A stretch of 64,000 nt of DNA from assembly GCF_947507565.1 (NCBI RefSeq), contig NC_089191.1, positions 620,001-684,000 of the forward strand, written 5' to 3'. The notes under the pieces were generated by a model that had not been told where the DNA came from, did not search any database, and saw only the letters and a list, made by a program, of their open reading frames with translations. The DNA comes from Oscarella lobularis (lineage: Eukaryota > Porifera > Homoscleromorpha > Homosclerophorida > Oscarellidae). A program made the position numbers and the translations under genes. Of this stretch, positions 25,865-38,170 are shown one piece after another. The number at the start of each line of letters is the position of its first letter. Within the stretch, counting starts at the first letter, position 1.

Positions 25865-26345
25865 TATGGAGCTCCTTTCCGCCATCTCGGTGCGAAATCG
25901 AGCTCGGCGCGCGTCGTTCATCCTCACAACACGAAGAAATCGATCTTCCATCGATCGTAGACGAAGAACGGAGACCGAATTTTGGAAAGAGAATCCTATA
26001 GGGGGCTCTCCTGACGCTCTGGAGGAGATTATCTTACGAAACGTGGCCTAAGAAGCTCTCTTTACAGAAAAAAAACATTATCGCAGAGTTAGAAACAGTG
26101 CTAAGTGCATCTAGAGCTCAATTAGGCTGCTCATGCTGAATTTGAGCAAAACCGTTCCGCGGACAAAATTTTCTAATTAGTATAGAAGTGTCGTGGGGAA
26201 AGTGATTAAAATGCTGGATTGGAATCGAACGAGAGTATCGGCACATTCCTCGCTTCAATAAACAATGTATTCACGGATAATAAAATAGATAAATATTCAT
26301 TTGTTCGATGACGTTTGCTTGAAACGTGCGTTATTCGTGGGCGAC
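25865..26345. other. Kelch gene 3' part and intergenic region
   Basis: Sequence after the gap is GC-balanced and open to about 26051, probably the end of the kelch gene. It then becomes AT-rich. AATAAA at 26257-26262 is a likely polyadenylation signal. The COPS5 start follows within 84 bp, so its promoter is very short or overlaps this 3' end. Confidence 0.5.
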
Positions 26346-27787
<1,442 letters not shown>

Positions 27788-27865
27788 CAACGAAAAATAT
27801 TTAGGGAGCGCCTATATATTGTAGCAAAGGAACACAACGCACGCTAGCATCAGACTTCCTGTGTC

Positions 27866-28861
27866 ATGTCGAAGGCAAAGAGAGCAAAATTGACTCTTCA
27901 AACAAGTCCAATATGTCAATTGCCCGAAGACATTCTCGTCCACGCGTTCAGCTTCCTCGATCTCGCCTCCCTTCTCAAATGCTCTCGAACGTGCCGACTT
28001 TGGCAGCGTCTCAGCGACGATTCCTCCCTCTGGCGTTCAATTCACCTAGCCGAGCGTCGTCTCACCGTCCAATCGCTTTGGAAAGTCGTTCGACGACGAT
28101 TCAATCGCTATCTGACGTCGCTCAGCCTTCGCGGCTTCTACGGCGATTCGCCGCCGCTCGGAAAGCGACGCAAGTGTCTTCTCAGCGTCGCTCTCGTCGA
28201 GGAAATCAAATCGCGATGTCGCGGATTGAAGCGACTCGTTTTGAAGAATTGCGATTTGCGCAACGTTTCCTTTCTTCATTTTCCGACCGGTTCGTTGGAA
28301 TTTCTGTCGTTGGAAAACTGCGTTCTGATGTCGTCTGCGTGGGCCGGCCAATCGTTTCCCAAATTAGCCTCGTTGAATTTATCTCGATCGAGCATGATCG
28401 ATCTGAGTCACGTGGAGCAAATAAGTAGTTTTCCTAATCTAATTCACGTGGATTTCAGCCACTGCTTTCGTCTCAAAGACAAAGCCGTGACGGTTCTAAG
28501 TGAAAACGCGTCGAATCTTCAATCGCTCAGCCTATCGGGATGCAGTCAGGTGACCGACGAAGGGGTTCACAAAATCGCTCGCAATCTCAAGCAACTCAAG
28601 CGTCTCAATCTGCGTGACGTCAGTCGCTTGACGGACGCGGGTGTCAGCGTGATTGCGAATACTTTAGCCAATCGATTGGAAGAGCTAGACGTGAGCCAAT
28701 GCCTAGAGGTGACAGATCAGGGTATGGAGGAAATTGGACAGAAAATGCAACGTCTGAGATATCTCAACGTCGCGCTGTGTCAAAAGACTACAAACGAATG
28801 CATTGCCGCATTGAGAGTACTTCTACCGAATTGCAGCGTGGTGACTGAGCTGGCGAGTTAG
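27866..28861 (+). CDS. F-box/LRR protein, FBXL12-like, intronless
   Basis: Likely substrate adaptor of an SCF (SKP1-CUL1-F-box) ubiquitin ligase. The F-box spans about residues 15-60 (QLPEDILVHAFSFLDLASLL, then CRLWQRLSDDSSLWRSI). Leucine-rich repeats of the AMN1 type follow to the end (LKRLVLKNC, LIHVDFSHCFRLKDKAV, LQSLSLSGCSQVTDEGV, LKRLNLRDVSRLTDAGV, LEELDVSQCLEVTDQGM, LRYLNVALC). Length is 331 residues (human FBXL12 326), and the stretch after the F-box (VQSLWKVVRRRFNRYLTSLSLRGF) parallels FBXL12. Orthology is likely but other small FBXL proteins are possible. Its upstream neighbour COPS5 deneddylates the same SCF ligases, which may be coincidence. Confidence 0.85.
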   Translation: MSKAKRAKLTLQTSPICQLPEDILVHAFSFLDLASLLKCSRTCRLWQRLSDDSSLWRSIHLAERRLTVQSLWKVVRRRFNRYLTSLSLRGFYGDSPPLGKRRKCLLSVALVEEIKSRCRGLKRLVLKNCDLRNVSFLHFPTGSLEFLSLENCVLMSSAWAGQSFPKLASLNLSRSSMIDLSHVEQISSFPNLIHVDFSHCFRLKDKAVTVLSENASNLQSLSLSGCSQVTDEGVHKIARNLKQLKRLNLRDVSRLTDAGVSVIANTLANRLEELDVSQCLEVTDQGMEEIGQKMQRLRYLNVALCQKTTNECIAALRVLLPNCSVVTELAS

Positions 28862-28941
28862 GAAAGCTCCCGTTTCCAAGGCTACGCACAATGTATTTTT
28901 AACTACGAACGATTTGACAGCGCTAAAGCAGGCAAAAATCA

Positions 28942-30636
28942 TTACGATTCACTTCTGTCCTTTTTCTTTGGTGAACTAGGCGACATGGCAAGTCTTTTGC
29001 CCTTTCTTCCGGCTCGCTTTTCTGCCACTGCTTGCTGAAGTTGACCGTTTTGAAGAGCACCCTCTTTGAATCTCACGAGTATCACTGTCATGTTGTCGAG
29101 GCCTACGTCATTGTTCTTCTGAGTGCTAGCCAAACAGTGATGCAAAAGCTAGGGAAGATCAATCAGGCAATAGTCCTACTACTACTATTATTATTATTAT
29201 TATTATTATTATTACTTGGTCTGTGATTGAGGAGAGCTTTTGATTGGGATCTGATGCGAGTTTCTCGTTGATGAAATCGACGCACTCTTGACTGGAGACA
29301 ACGTCCCTAAGAACAAGTGTTTAAAATCTCCTCGTCTTTCTCTCTCTCTCCACTCTCACCAGACTCCATCACAGGCCAAAATAAGGAATTTGTCAGCACT
29401 AATACGTAGGTCAATAAAAATATTCATACTATGAGAATATTCGTTTTACCTGCTCAGTTTTCTGTGTTGGATATCTGGCAGTGCGGATATCATCTGATCT
29501 TCTGGCTTCAACTTTTCATTGCGCTTGTACAAGTGATCGCCTAAAAGCGTCTCAAGTAACAAATGATGTATATTCATTTGTTTATTCACCTATCGCTCGT
29601 GATAGATTCAAGCCATTATTTACTCTTCCAAGCTTGTTCACCGATCCCCCCGCCGCTTCGATCCGCGTTTTCTCCGTCTCACAAGTCGGCTTGTGATCGA
29701 CGGACAAATCGACTGCCTTTCCATCCGAGCACAGAACGCAACGCGAATCGCCTACATTGGCGACAGTCACGACACCGTCCCGAAGAAGACAAACGATTGC
29801 AGTTGAACCAGAACTGCTTCCGGGATCGCCAAACGCTTTGAGCTTGAAATCATTCGGCTCTTTATCTTCTTCGTCCTCCTCGACTTCTTGATCCAATTTC
29901 TTCTCAATTTTGTCTGAATTTTCATCATCATCATCGTCATCATCATCATCTTCATCATCGTCGTCCGCGTCATCTTCATCGTCCTCCTCCTCGTCATCGT
30001 CGTCGTCATCTTCAAATATTATTTCTATTGCGTCTTCTGCTGCAGATTCCCCTTCGGTTTTCTTCACAGTCGGACACCCGTACTTCGCCAGCAAATCCTC
30101 CAAAGGCATTTCTGCCTCTTTCAAGAGCTCGACCGCTTCGGCACATCGCGATTCGGACGATTCCTCGCGGTCGTCATGGAAACCAGCTAATTCTCTCAAT
30201 TCCTGTAAAGCCGCGTCGGTCAAGAGATCGCTATCGATTTGAAGGAAGGCCTCCTTGAGAGCTTCGGATAATTTGCCTTCGCCGTAGGAACTCGTTTGGA
30301 GGACGTAATCGGGTAAGTGCTTCGCCAAATACAAAGCCACTTCCCTGCCTGTAACGCGCGCGCAAAGATTGCCATGCTGTTCGCTGCGGTGTTCGCGTAC
30401 TGACCTCCGTGGCCGTCGAAAACTCCAAAGAACGACGTTTTCTCGTCGATTTTGGGCAGCACGCTTTCGGCGTCCTTGAAAAACGCGTTATATCGCGCCC
30501 GTTTTTTGTTCGCCTGCCGTCTCACCTCCATATCCATTCTCCAGCCCTGCATAGACGACACGCCGTAGACGAATTGGTCGCATTCGTTGTCGCGAGATGA
30601 TGTTTCCTTGACTGGCTCGCTCAAGTATGCTCCCAT
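28942..30636 (-). CDS. PPM1G: Protein phosphatase PP2C gamma, acidic insert
   Basis: Mn/Mg-dependent Ser/Thr phosphatase, nuclear in animals and linked to splicing and chromatin. Seven exons (minus order): 30526-30636, 30405-30474, 29590-30348, 29450-29540, 29360-29398, 29216-29306, 28942-29148, giving 455 residues (human 546). The start MGAYLSEP matches the conserved (myristoylatable-type) N terminus. [34 protein letters not shown] and DNMTV carry the metal-binding residues. The catalytic domain is split by the family-typical acidic insert, here a run of Asp/Glu coded by GAT/GAC/GAA repeats (about 29865-30020). Intron 1 (30475-30525, 51 nt) is stop-free and in frame: retained, it would insert 17 residues into the conserved MED motif, so I excised it. 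Intron 5 begins with a (TAA)n microsatellite. Confidence 0.95.
29860..30022. repeat. Coding low-complexity (ATC/GTC)n acidic tract of PPM1G
   Basis: Trinucleotide-biased stretch (TCATCATCATCG on the plus strand) encoding the Asp/Glu-rich insert on the minus strand. Its shadow on the plus strand is a poly-Ser frame. Confidence 0.85.
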
Positions 30637-31065
30637 GATGCTCTCCGTAAAAAAGCGGTACGTGCGCTCGAAGAGCAAATAGATACATAGACCACGTGAT
30701 AGTGATAGGCTGGTGCGAAGACACAGCTCGCGTGCTCGGCTCCAGCAGTGATGCGAGCATTAAAATTCGCCGGGAGCATTCAGCTTTTCGCTAAAACTGA
30801 ATGTTCGTTACAAAGCGCGCGCGCTTCGATGCAGGTAAGCTGTGTCGGAATGTGATAAGTATCAGTCTCAAAAAAAATATACGCCCAAAGTAGGTTTTGT
30901 TATCTCTGTGCGTGCAGTGTGTTTGTCTTTCCCTTTTACAACTGAAACTGTTGACAGACGGGTACCAGTTCCAGTGGACTACTGTAATCCACTGCAACTA
31001 GTCTAAAATTCATTTTTCAGATATCTAATCTGCATCACCAAATGTTACCGTTTATTTTTCTTATA
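30637..31065. other. PPM1G upstream / RAB23 downstream region
   Basis: About 430 bp. The right flank of PPM1G has a CACGTG at 30693-30698, some 57 bp upstream of its start. The rest is AT-rich and presumably the RAB23 3' UTR plus the PPM1G promoter. No gene seen. Confidence 0.5.
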
Positions 31066-32175
31066 CTACAAAACACTACATGACGACAAAAACGATTTTT
31101 TCTTTCCCCCAGTTCTTGTTTTATTTGGTCGCAATTGAAAAGTGGTCTCAGATGGCCTTCCCTTCGAATTTCCCCCTTCCTTTTTAGAAGATTCCCCACC
31201 AGCCCCGTCAGCACCCTTTGACGCACTGAACATGCCTAAAACCTCACCCATGAGCAAAACTCTCTGTAAAAAAACCTCCTATGCATTGTCATACCTATTT
31301 GATGCTCTGGTGGCTGTTCAGTATCAGCGCTGCTAAGGCACTCTAGATACCGTTCAGCAAGATACGTAAACACTAAACAGAAATAAATTAGACTAATATT
31401 GTTTGCGTAACATTCGACCATAGGATTTCATTGTGAAATTCCATAGGTCATATGTAGTTTTTGGGACCTTCATTGACATTGAAGTCGTCCTTTACAGAGG
31501 TTCTGTAGAATTTGAGCTTGAGTTGTTTGGCCAAAGTTTCAGCTTCTCCTCTGAAGAGAAGAGACGCGTTTTATATAAATGCAGCTATTGCAAAGAAATC
31601 GTACGATTCTACAGTAGCTTCATCTATCAAATCGATTTTATTCTGGACTAGAACCATAACGATGTCACCGCACTCATCTTCTACCTAAAAAAACGATTCA
31701 TTTCAGAAATGACATCATGACAAAAAATCTCTACTTTATGTTTCCACGACTCGATGGCTTCAAACGACTTTCTATCGGTTGTAGAAAAAGCCAAAACGCA
31801 AACGTGAGCCCCTAAAAAAAGCCGTGGTCTCGCAAAGACAGACCCCGTGACGTCAGGAACTGCGTACCCCTATAATAGGACTTTGTAATTGAATCAAACT
31901 CTTCCTGCCCCGCCGTATCCCACAGCATCAGCCTCACATCTTCCCCCGCAACCCTACACAGTGTGCACAGCCATTCGACCACGCCCCCTTGTTTACAAGT
32001 CTTCTCCCCGGCGCACTCACTCGATTTGACGCTCGAGAAAATCCACGCCGATCGTTTTCTTGTAGTCTTTCGTGAAGATTCCCTTGCAGTAGCGCTGGAT
32101 CATGCTCGATTTGCCGACGGCGCCGTTGCCGACGACGAGCACCTTGATAGCCGTCTCGAACTCTTCCTCGCGCAT
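31066..32175 (-). CDS. RAB23: Small GTPase RAB23
   Basis: Rab-family GTPase that modulates Hedgehog signalling and ciliary traffic in animals. Seven exons (minus order): 32021-32175, 31868-31953, 31735-31811, 31605-31684, 31468-31550, 31295-31372, 31066-31259, giving 250 residues (human 237). The G motifs are present: GNGAVGKSS (P-loop), switch I KKTIGVDFLERQIE, WDTAGQEEFD, NKID and TSVKDD. The N-terminal ~50 residues are almost identical to human RAB23. The protein ends CSVL, a CaaX-type prenylation box (human CSIP). The last acceptor is the least certain: the frame demands ...AGAG|TTTTGC, leaving a 35-bp intron. It is divergent from THOC1 over 242 bp. Confidence 0.95.
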
Positions 32176-32417
32176 CGTACAGTGTGTAGCGACGGCAGAA
32201 CGCGTTGCGATGTCAACAGACGCTCTAAATTGACGTTTCCGGCTTTCCAAAAGCGTCGATATCGAATTGCTGAAAATTCGAATCGACTTTGAATCGATCT
32301 AGGATTGGATTTCGCCTACGGCTGCGACGCTTTTCCCTCAGGAAACACTCTGGCGTAATGCGTATACGGGAAGGGGAGGAAACGCCTCCATACGATCGTA
32401 CGGGATTCCGTGAAGAA
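32176..32417. promoter_or_regulatory. Bidirectional RAB23/THOC1 promoter region
   Basis: 242 bp between divergent start codons, not obviously TATA-containing. I see no strong motif and no CACGTG here. Confidence 0.45.
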
Positions 32418-35058
32418 ATGGCGTCGTATCGTTCCTCGCGAAATTCTCTGCTCGTGAGCAGTCATTAGAAACCGCGCGCCGACGCGAAGCACGCTTCTCT
32501 AGATCAAAGTCAAGGAAGCGATCGAAAAAGACGCTCTAGCGCCTCTAAAAGACGAATTCGCGTCAATTCCGGGCAGGTGCACCCCGATTCCCAACTCCCC
32601 GCGACGTTCGCCGACCATCTCGTTCGTCTCCAGCGAAGGCGAAAAGAAGACGATACTCGATCAAACGTTTCGCGACGCTCTCCGAGCCGTTCTCGTCTCC
32701 CAAATCGACGCGAAAGCCGAAGCCTACATCGCCTTGTCGGCGCGATGCGTCCAGGAAGGCATGTGTTCGGCCGCGTTGCCTTTCATTCTTCTCGGCGATC
32801 TGTTCGATTGCGTGACGCTTGACGTGTGCGAGCGAATATTTGCCTACGTCGAAAAAAACGTCGCTTTGTGGACTTCTGTATGGAAGAATCGCGCGCTTCG
32901 ATTTTTTAATTAATTAATTAAATTTTTTCTTTTTTTTTAGCCTCAGCTTTATGCGTCTGGGAAAAACTTTTTGCTGCGCATGTGTAACGGTACATTTATT
33001 TGGTAATCGTTTATTATTGGGATGGAGATTTTGTTCGGTTTAGATTTGCTACGGCGTTTGTCGCGGAGTCAGGATACCGTTTTTTGTGGCCGCATTCAGC
33101 TGTTTTTGGCCCAGATATTTCCTCTCTCTGAGAAATCAGGTAAAAAGCGTCGCAGTCTAATCTAGATTAAAAAGGGAGACATCAGGATCTGCATAGGATT
33201 AAATCTCATGAGTCAATTTAATTTGGAGAACGTAACGACGTGTGCAGATCAACCAGACTTGGAAAAGGCGGCAGTAGGCTCATAAGAATTTTAATATAGA
33301 TGATAAGGTGAGGTTTTCAAGGCACTTACGGCTGCACGCGACGATGGAATGGAGATAGAAGAAGGCGAAGCCGTCACACCGACGTATGAAACAATATTTG
33401 ATTGTTTCATTATTTATTTGTCATTTCTCCAGACACCAGCCTGTCGATTTTGACCTCTATAAGACTTTTTGGAAGCTTCAAGATTTCTTCCGCGATCCAT
33501 CCACTTGCTACAGTCGCGAACAATGGAAAGAATTTAAAAATGTATTCAGGCTGTATTCAATTTGAGTTCTAGTTGAAAGTGAAGTTCTTTTTTTCTAGAG
33601 TACCAATAGAATTCTTGAAGTCTTTGATAGTTTTAAGTTAGACCACGCGTCAGATGGCAAAGAAGATGAGGCAACGGGGTGAGGAGGTCCCCTAGATTTA
33701 GTCCTATTTACTTATGCGCGTCACTTTCCCTAGTAACGTCTATTTTGCTAAGTATTTGACTAGCGAGAAGGTAGTCTTCTTTTACTTGTTTGTAACTTCT
33801 GGCTGGATATTTACACCTAATAGCTGTTTGATCTTCAATTGAATGACTGCAAATTCAGAAGACAAGTCAGTTAGAAATTCCTCGTAGCAATCAAGCTATT
33901 GCACATGGCTTTTTTCCTAAAGATTTTGACGCAGTTCTTGATTGTGTTTCAATATCTTACAGGCCAGATCAAATTCAAACAGTAAATCCTTTGCTTCTGT
34001 GACGTCAAAAAATACAGTAGATGTATTTGTTAGCGCTAGTCACGTTCTGACTGATCAGCAGAGTCACTGGGTAAAGACAGTAACAGAAAGAGTCTATTGT
34101 TTGCTAAAGGAGACTCCTCCGGACGGGGAAACGTTTGCAAAGACCACCAGGGTAAGAATGAATGGGGCGGTGTTCGGGCCAATAGTGAAGAGTATCTTTT
34201 TTAGCATATTTTAGCTAGGGAAGAAATGTGGATATCTTGGAAGAACGATTCGTGTCCATCCTTTGTAAAACCAAGGTATAGGAGAGAAGCCTTCACGCTC
34301 GAAACCACCTTGATGTTTCACACAGGTTAGAGACTTCTAGTGAAGCAGAAGCTAAGCCAGTCAAATCCTACGTAGCAAAGTACGCAATACATTGATACAC
34401 TATTGACCGACAGTTTGTGTCTCAAGGCGTTCTAAGAAGAGATACTATCCTTATCCTGGGTCATCCGCTTCGGGACACATTGATATGGGTAGTCCAGAAT
34501 TGACGCGTCTCTGGAACCTGAACGCGGACAATATGGAAGCGTGTAGCGCACCGGATCGGTAATAAAAATGCGGATATACAGTGAAAAGAGGCGTTTCTAT
34601 GCGAGTTTCTACAGAATATTTTTGCCGTCTCTTGCGTCGTTTTTTGAAGAGGCTATCGACCAATCAGATCCCAGCGCGATGATTGAAGATGAGTACAAGT
34701 GAGAGGGACTCTCGTTTTAGTTCTACTGGGGGAGCTAGTCTTGATTCAATAGGCTGGTACATGACAGCAATTTCAGATGGAAAGGTAAGCTATACCATAG
34801 ACAAGAAGGCCTATTCATTCCCAGAAAACCTCACCTCGATACCCCTCCCTACCCTTCCTACCCTCAGCACTCAGGCTATTATCTCGCTTGAGCAACCAAT
34901 ACTTTCAAATCCAAACGCCGTCAACCGGCAACACGGCGGGAGTCAAGGCAATGGGGATATACCTTGAAGACGTCATCAGCAAACTAGCCAAAGAGAATTC
35001 TATACCAAAGCCCACGAACGCCAAACCGGAAGAGGAACCAACGAGTGCAACCAGCTAA
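32418..35058 (+). CDS. THOC1: THO complex subunit 1 lacking the death domain
   Basis: Scaffold subunit of the nuclear THO/TREX complex, coupling transcription to mRNA export. Nineteen exons: 32418-32453, 32503-32576, 32634-32877, 32941-32989, 33044-33139, 33197-33273, 33322-33383, 33433-33541, 33599-33678, 33734-33770, 33824-33865, 33923-33981, 34034-34151, 34205-34275, 34326-34379, 34427-34558, 34615-34698, 34753-34784, 34868-35058. They encode 548 residues. Recognisable segments are EGEKKTILDQTFRDAL, FAYVEKNVALW, DLLRRLSRSQDTVFCGRIQLFLA, NVYFAKYLTSEK, VLTDQQSHWVK and ELTRLWNLNADNMEAC. Human THOC1 (657) continues into a C-terminal death domain; this one stops just before it. Intron 2 (57 nt) is stop-free and in frame; excision restores the conserved SIPGS-EGEKK junction. 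Confidence 0.93.
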
Positions 35059-35081
35059 TATATTTCTAATCATCATCTCTC

Positions 35082-35818
35082 TCAACACTCCACTCCAAAT
35101 TTTCTAAAATTTCTCAACACTACGGCTATCTGTACGTGTACGAATCCCATTGTTTCTGTTCTAAGTCGATATCGATTCGTTCCGTCGTATATGAGGTCTT
35201 TTGACTTGAGTTGTGGCCCTCCTCCGAGAAAAAAGCCTAAGAATTTGCGGTCACGTGATGCACTCGTCATTTTCTACTATCGAACTTTGAATTTGCTCCC
35301 ATATGTCTCCCGACGGTCGCCACGTCGCGCAGTCGAGCGTATACGAGCCGGGCGACGTCGGAACGTGACAGAAACCGTAGCCATCTCAAAAAAAAGGACT
35401 CCTGTGAACGAATTTTGAATCAACGGTCCCTAATACCGTACAGAGTTCGCTTCTTCCGAACATGTCCTGGTGCCAAACTTCGAAGTGAAGTTTCGGCCAG
35501 CCTTGAAGACCCTTACAGGCGTAGTGAACGTCTAATCGACCAATATTTGTTTCGCCGAGTCTCGCGATCGCACTACCGTACCGATTGGATGACACCAATT
35601 GGCTCGTTCGCCGTCCTGAGAAAGAGCTTCGACTTTTATTGTCGCCATGGAGACGGTGATAGACGAACCTGCGGCTGGTCGACCTGCGTTTGGCCTTCTG
35701 CGAGGCCGGCAAGCAGTTTCCACGGCGTTCCCGCCACAATTCCCCACTTGCAGAAAAGATTCGGCGATGGAAAGCCGCTAGCGCCCGAAATTTGACCGAT
35801 TACGTGTACCTCAGCCAT
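35082..35818 (-). CDS. B9D2: B9 domain protein 2, ciliary transition zone
   Basis: Component of the tectonic/MKS complex at the ciliary transition zone. Five exons (minus order): 35669-35818, 35582-35615, 35442-35531, 35286-35384, 35082-35236, giving 175 residues, exactly the human length. The B9 (C2-like) domain fills the protein: [83 protein letters not shown], and the family-typical terminal FGVEC. Its 3' end lies 23 bp from the THOC1 stop. Its start is 54 bp from the start of the first membrane-protein paralogue on the opposite strand. Confidence 0.96.
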
Positions 35819-35872
35819 AGAAGGTATCCGGGGGTCTCGCTAGTCCCCAGCTCACGCGAGTCGTCTCTGGAG
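35819..35872. promoter_or_regulatory. 54-bp divergent promoter, B9D2 / membrane paralogue A
   Basis: The whole space between two divergent start codons. It contains TCACGCGAG at 35852-35860, the 9-mer found upstream of all four array genes. The A transcript probably starts inside or very near the B9D2 5' exon. Confidence 0.5.
35852..35860 (+). promoter_or_regulatory. Array motif TCACGCGAG, copy upstream of A
   Basis: Exact 9-mer shared by the upstream regions of all four array genes, 12 bp before the A start codon. Function unknown. Confidence 0.5.
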
Positions 35873-38170
35873 ATGTCAACAAGTCTCTTCCTGTTGGCTA
35901 CTGTCTGCATTGCTTTGGGCACTTTTCACAACGAAGAGGTGTGCAAAAACTTTGAAGCTACCTGGACGGCAGAGCTGAGATTGCCACGTCCGATCCCCGA
36001 TCTCCACTTTGAATGCGACATCTCGAATAATCGTTCAGTTTACTGTGCCTATAGCGGCGTTTCTCACTACCTTTACGTGAGCTTTCGCCCGCTTCACTTC
36101 AATTTCACGCCCTTTGAACAACTTGACTTTGAGATCACATCTCAGGATCATTCACTTTATTTCAGCGTGCATTCTCCTGAAGAAGGCAAACTGCCCAGTT
36201 GGCTGCACAAAAGGAGGGTACCAATACATAACCTCACGAAGGTCGCTTTGGAAGGATCCCAGAAACTTCTTTTTCTTATATTTGCTGGTCGACTAAATAT
36301 CGACACTGATAGGTCTGCTATTTCAGTCAAACCTATTCTCACTTGGAATGGCGGACGTCGGATTCACTGTTCGGAAAAAAAAAATTTCTACATCAAACTT
36401 TATGATCACTGTCCCATTGGATACGACAAGAAAAATGTACTTGCTAGTAAAAATGAATCTCACTATTGTCTTTGCAGTTCCAAACAGAAGAACAACATTT
36501 TGGCCTGCCATTGGGACGGTCAGATTCTCCGTTCGCCCGGGTATTGGATCGGATATGGGACTCCAAATTCAAGCCAACAGGGTGCAGATCCTAATTATAT
36601 GAAACATCATTGGAAATCCGTTGTTTCTGTTTGGTGTCCGAACGGATACTGCAACTGTTCAAGTAGCAGCAGTGCCGGCGACTGTTGGTTTGACGTGTGG
36701 GACGTCAATCAACAGTGCGCCAATGGTCGGCAAGGCGTTCTCTGCGGAAAGTGTCGGGACGGCTACTTCACAACCATTGGCAGCCGTCGCATTCAATGTG
36801 TGAAAAGCGATAGCAGCAATTCAACGTTGAAATGTACAAAGATGCGCATTTGGAAATGGATTCTAATCACGGTTGGCATGTCGTTTGGCATCGTTTTTCT
36901 CTCCGTTCTCTTCAATTTGAACGTCACAGCCGGCTTTCTACCACCGCTCGTCTTCTTTTATCAAATGGTCGGCTTTACGCTGTCTCCCTTACCTCATAGC
37001 AGTTGGTGGTTTTCTCAGGTTGCGGACGCGATTGCCGAGTATTCCAACTTCTATATTCCGTTTTCAAAGCCTATATGTTATAATGACTCTCAAGCAACGT
37101 CCAAGTCGAACGTCGCGCTTCTCTACCTGCCACCGCTCTTTGTCTTTGCTTTCATGATCATATTTGCCGGTATCGCTCGTCTCTTTTCGCGCGTCTCGCG
37201 CATTTCCGTGCTGCGTCCCTTCTGGAGTCTCATCACGTTGACCTACCCAAGCATTGCCTGCACGTCATTCATGATATTGCAGTGCGTTAAACTCGACGGG
37301 AGACGCTACTGGTACTACGGTGCACATCACGAATGTTTCACAGATTGGAAACAGAACTTGGGATACGAGACTATCGCCTTCATTCTTCTTAGTGCTGTCT
37401 TTCTGTTTCCGTTCTTCGTTTCTTTAGGAATCGGATCAAAGCGAATAAGTCGACTTTTTCCTCTCGCCGACGTCACGGTGAGCGCCTTCAAGACTAAGTA
37501 CTGGTGGGCGGAAGGTTTGAATTTCGGTCGTCGTTTTCTCGTCGTCTTCGCCACGTGGTGTCCTTTGTTGGTCGAAGGAGAGCCCGGCTATTTGTATATG
37601 CTTTTCACTATCGTTTTCATATTTGCTAGTCATAGTCTTTTGCAACCGTATGCGCGTTGTCGAGTCAATTGGATGGAAACGCTGCTGCTCGCCGATTTGT
37701 GCGCTGTGACAATTTTTCTGCCTAAAGACGAGAAACATCATCTTACTCAGTGGTTCTTCATGGTGTTTTTCAGCATTCCCTATCTGATCGGAATTCTCTA
37801 CTTTGCCTATTGGATATACACGAAAGTCAAAGAACTCCGAAAGAAGATCAAGAAGAAGAGAAAAAACAGTGATGCAGATTCCGGTGACTTAGATTATATA
37901 TTGGAAAGAAGCGGCGATGCCAGCGAAACGACTCGATCGGAATCCATTTCCGTTCCCCTAGCAGAAAGACGACGACATTGGGACAGCGTCGCCGAGGGAG
38001 GCGGCGGCGGCGGCGGCGGTAGCGGAAGCGCTCAAGGCAGCCCTCTCTTTCGACCAGGCAGTCTCAAAAGCACGCGACGATCATACGATCCCGACGAAAT
38101 AATGAACGAAAGCAAAGGAGGCTTGCGAGATCCTCTGCTTGTTGCTAACTTATCGTCAACCGAAATGTGA
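35873..38170 (+). CDS. Array paralogue A: Cys-rich multi-pass membrane protein, short ectodomain
   Basis: Intronless, 765 residues from the ATG that opens a signal peptide (MSTSLFLLATVCIALG); an upstream in-frame ATG at 35690 would overlap B9D2 and lacks this feature. Residues ~22-170 form a short, glycosylatable beta-rich ectodomain. Residues ~175-322 are the Cys-rich juxtamembrane module (CPIGY, YWIGYG, CPNGYCNC, CWFDVW, QQCANGRQGVLCGKCRDGY). From ~327 about eight TM helices follow, with NVTAGFLPPLVFFYQ after TM1, the loop RLFSRVSRISVLRPFWSL, and GLNFGRRFLV. The cytosolic tail (~665-765) has a Gly run and ends in the array-conserved GGLRDPLL...TEM. I do not recognise a named family. A receptor- or channel-like role is inference. 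It resembles D more than B/C. Confidence 0.9.
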   Translation: MSTSLFLLATVCIALGTFHNEEVCKNFEATWTAELRLPRPIPDLHFECDISNNRSVYCAYSGVSHYLYVSFRPLHFNFTPFEQLDFEITSQDHSLYFSVHSPEEGKLPSWLHKRRVPIHNLTKVALEGSQKLLFLIFAGRLNIDTDRSAISVKPILTWNGGRRIHCSEKKNFYIKLYDHCPIGYDKKNVLASKNESHYCLCSSKQKNNILACHWDGQILRSPGYWIGYGTPNSSQQGADPNYMKHHWKSVVSVWCPNGYCNCSSSSSAGDCWFDVWDVNQQCANGRQGVLCGKCRDGYFTTIGSRRIQCVKSDSSNSTLKCTKMRIWKWILITVGMSFGIVFLSVLFNLNVTAGFLPPLVFFYQMVGFTLSPLPHSSWWFSQVADAIAEYSNFYIPFSKPICYNDSQATSKSNVALLYLPPLFVFAFMIIFAGIARLFSRVSRISVLRPFWSLITLTYPSIACTSFMILQCVKLDGRRYWYYGAHHECFTDWKQNLGYETIAFILLSAVFLFPFFVSLGIGSKRISRLFPLADVTVSAFKTKYWWAEGLNFGRRFLVVFATWCPLLVEGEPGYLYMLFTIVFIFASHSLLQPYARCRVNWMETLLLADLCAVTIFLPKDEKHHLTQWFFMVFFSIPYLIGILYFAYWIYTKVKELRKKIKKKRKNSDADSGDLDYILERSGDASETTRSESISVPLAERRRHWDSVAEGGGGGGGGSGSAQGSPLFRPGSLKSTRRSYDPDEIMNESKGGLRDPLLVANLSSTEM

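Noticed and set aside
29910..30242. Plus-strand poly-Ser frame
   Set aside because: Shadow of the acidic tract of PPM1G on the opposite strand.
35690..35872. N-terminal extension of array gene A from the first in-frame ATG
   Set aside because: It would run through the antisense of B9D2 exon 1 and bury the signal peptide; the internal ATG at 35873 fits the paralogues.
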